Source: Candidatus Heimdallarchaeota archaeon AB_125
Lineage (GTDB): Archaea; Asgardarchaeota; Heimdallarchaeia; Heimdallarchaeales; Heimdallarchaeaceae
Assembly: GCA_001940755.1 (NCBI GenBank)
Contig: MEHH01000130.1
Location: 1-7,590 of the forward strand
Reading direction: 5' to 3'
DNA length: 7,590 bases
Shown here: one piece after another, positions 6,128-7,590 of the stretch
Position numbering within the stretch: position 1 is the first letter of the stretch
How the letters are laid out: the number at the start of each line of letters is the position of its first letter
Notes under the pieces: model-generated
What the model saw: the letters and a program-made list of their open reading frames with translations, nothing else
Databases searched by the model: none
Told to the model about the DNA's origin: nothing
Made by a program: the position numbers and the translations under genes

Positions 6128-6133
6128 TTTTTT
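6128..6133 (+). terminator. T-tract terminator after the MIPS pair
   Basis: A run of six T residues on the plus strand begins 11 nt after the stop of the second MIPS-like gene and overlaps the stop codon of the convergent polyprenyl synthase. Archaeal RNA polymerase stops at such U-tracts without needing a hairpin. None is visible here. Confidence 0.45.
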
Positions 6134-7136
6134 AAACCTTCAAAAGATTTGTAATTTCTATTAGTTTTTCACGTGATGGACATATTGGAAACATGGTAAG
6201 AATTTCATTTGCTTCGTCTGTATAATTTGTTATTTGTTTTTTTACAACTTCTAGAGCTCCAGATTCCACTAATATAGCCTTAATTTTATCTGTTGAGTAA
6301 TCAATTTTATTAATGTAATAATCATAAAGAATCTCAGTTTCTTCAGGATTCACAAGATCCATCGCTTCTAAAACAATATATGTTTGAATACGATTTGAAA
6401 TGTCTGTCCACACACCTGATTTTCCTAGTTCATTTTGTTTTGAAGTAAGAGAAAAATAATCATCTCTTAATTGAAAAGCTCTTCCAAACAGTTTTCCGTA
6501 GTTTTTCATAGCATCTCTATCTTCTTTTGAACTATTACCTAGAAGTAATCCTATAACAGAAGCCGCCTCGAATAAGCTTGATGTTTTTCTATCAATCAAT
6601 TGCATTGCTTCATCTTTGCTCATTTTCTTCTTTCCTGAACGGAACTTTTGTTCTAAGAATAAAGATGTTGATAGTGTATGAATTGCTTTAATTAGTTCAT
6701 CTACAATTTCAATTACTTGAGTTCTTGATGCTAAACTTAATGCTAAGCTACTCAAAGAGTATGAAAGAGAGAGAGCAGCAAAAGTTGAATATTTCAGATA
6801 AAAAGATTTTTGTTGTCTTCTGTAAACATCTTTATCGAAGATGTCATCAATTAGTAGAGAAGCATTATGAATAACTTCTAAAGAACAAGCAGCAGCTAAA
6901 CTTGAATCATTACGTTCCTCATTTGAAATCATTTCAAATGAAAGAAGACAGATCAAGGGTCTGATTCTTTTACCACCATTTTGAAGGATGTAGTCAATCA
7001 AATCATTGATTTCGTCATCATAAGGACTATGATTCCTTAAGTCTGACAGATAAGTATTGATTTGATCAACTTCAATTGGTAGATCAAGTTTTTTAGAAGT
7101 CACATAAATCAAGTTAATTCCTTCCTTATTATTCAA
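6132..7136 (-). CDS. Divergent trans-polyprenyl diphosphate synthase (GGPP synthase family)
   Basis: This 334-residue all-alpha isoprenyl diphosphate synthase has the substrate-binding GGKRIRP (54-60) and a first Asp-rich motif DDIFD (97-101) followed by D-x-Y-R-R (103-107). The family condenses isopentenyl diphosphate onto allylic diphosphates; in archaea it gives the C20 or C25 lipid chains or longer quinone or carrier chains. Several normally fixed positions differ. The RRG after the first motif is RRQ, the His just before DD is Ile96, the second motif reads F-Q-L-R-D-D-Y-F-S (third Asp replaced by Ser229), and the D-x-x-G-K-x-T that follows is D-I-S-N-R-I-Q-T. Ala92, five residues before the first motif, is small where archaeal C20 enzymes usually have an aromatic residue, suggesting a longer product if active. 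The start is a TTG without a clear Shine-Dalgarno; a GTG at 7103 is possible. It follows the membrane protein gene by 22 bp and converges on the MIPS pair. An inactive or partner subunit is possible. Confidence 0.82.
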   Translation of the reverse strand: MNNKEGINLIYVTSKKLDLPIEVDQINTYLSDLRNHSPYDDEINDLIDYILQNGGKRIRPLICLLSFEMISNEERNDSSLAAACSLEVIHNASLLIDDIFDKDVYRRQQKSFYLKYSTFAALSLSYSLSSLALSLASRTQVIEIVDELIKAIHTLSTSLFLEQKFRSGKKKMSKDEAMQLIDRKTSSLFEAASVIGLLLGNSSKEDRDAMKNYGKLFGRAFQLRDDYFSLTSKQNELGKSGVWTDISNRIQTYIVLEAMDLVNPEETEILYDYYINKIDYSTDKIKAILVESGALEVVKKQITNYTDEANEILTMFPICPSREKLIEITNLLKV

Positions 7137-7158
7137 AAACTTATTGAATTGTCGAGAA

Positions 7159-7590
7159 CTAAGCTAAATTCACTCCAATCAGACTACAGAAAATTAAGAA
7201 TTGCTTCATAAATATTATCACTATAATCATTAGAAAGAAGGCAATAAATGAAGCAAGAAATACTCCAGGTTCAGGGTGTGAAAATTCAAATTTCATCTGT
7301 AATGGAACAAAGAAAATGAATTTCAATATTCTATATAAGTATATTAGTGAAAATACAGCTCCAACAAGGAGTATTACAGCTGTAGTTATCATTCTTGGAC
7401 ACAAGTAATTTGGAAAGATTATCTTCTGGGAGACTATCAAAATTGAAAGAGGTCCTGCATATAACACTAATGCGTTTAATAGCAAAATTATGAATTGAGA
7501 GATTGAGTTCCTACTTACTTCTCTCAATACTTCTATTTTATCTGATTTGAATCCTTTTGAAATTACACTGATTGAAGAAATAGAAAATGT
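7159..7590 (-). CDS. C-terminal part of a multi-spanning membrane protein (runs off the window)
   Basis: The minus-strand frame ending at the TAG at 7159-7161 stays open to the window edge, so 143 residues of a longer protein are probably visible. A TTG at 7527 could start a 122-residue form, but nothing favours it and the upstream codons read as sensible protein. From the window edge there are about three hydrophobic stretches, roughly 32-54, 67-96 and 109-139, separated by short loops; the only charged or polar loop is before the last helix (F-S-H-P-E-P-G). No catalytic motif is visible. The gene lies 22 bp upstream of the polyprenyl synthase on the same strand and is likely co-transcribed with it. 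That neighbour and the overall look make the tail of a UbiA-type prenyltransferase one possibility, but its diagnostic Asp motifs would lie outside or are absent here. The family is otherwise unrecognised. Confidence 0.6.
   Translation of the reverse strand, partial: TFSISSISVISKGFKSDKIEVLREVSRNSISQFIILLLNALVLYAGPLSILIVSQKIIFPNYLCPRMITTAVILLVGAVFSLIYLYRILKFIFFVPLQMKFEFSHPEPGVFLASFIAFFLMIIVIIFMKQFLIFCSLIGVNLA

Overview
The window is a compact, AT-rich stretch of archaeal chromosome. Archaeal origin rests on a ribosomal protein eS17 gene (a family shared only by archaea and eukaryotes), a single-domain KaiC-like ATPase, archaeal/actinobacterial-type inositol-phosphate synthases, TATA-box promoters, and a mixture of leaderless starts and GGTGA-type ribosome binding sites. 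The low GC, the paralogous inositol-phosphate synthases and the unfamiliar PIN-helical protein would suit an uncultured lineage such as Asgard archaea. That placement is a guess; the sequence does not prove a phylum.

Layout. Positions 1-3870 carry four genes on the minus strand. Read in the direction of transcription they are an NAD-dependent sugar-nucleotide epimerase, a large PIN-domain protein with a helical repeat middle, a KaiC-like ATPase and ribosomal protein eS17. The epimerase, PIN and KaiC genes each have a TATA-like element centred about 25 bp upstream of an ATG, so each is probably transcribed from its own promoter as a leaderless mRNA. This spacing also decides their start codons. 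Divergently from the epimerase, across an 83-92 bp gap, run two adjacent plus-strand genes. The first is a canonical myo-inositol-1-phosphate synthase (MIPS). The second is a same-length paralogue in which several family signature residues are changed. They are translationally coupled, with the Shine-Dalgarno of the second overlapping the stop of the first. Convergent to them, after 14 bp, lies a divergent trans-polyprenyl diphosphate synthase, preceded in its own direction by the C-terminal part of a multi-spanning membrane protein that runs off the window end.

How the genes may work together. MIPS makes inositol-1-phosphate, the head-group precursor of archaetidylinositol-type lipids and of some archaeal solutes. 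Polyprenyl synthases make isoprenoid chains or polyprenyl carriers. The epimerase supplies a sugar nucleotide. A theme of membrane lipid or glycolipid synthesis is therefore plausible for 2944-7590, though it is inferred from neighbourhood only. The PIN and KaiC genes form a second, functionally unassigned pair next to a ribosomal protein gene.

Most worth a second look are the degenerate MIPS paralogue, the polyprenyl synthase with an altered second Asp-rich motif, the PIN-helical-beta protein beside a KaiC ATPase, and the leaderless promoter geometry with one TATA element apparently shared by two divergent genes. No tRNA, rRNA, CRISPR array, insertion sequence or attachment site was seen, and no gene-free stretch exceeds 100 bp.
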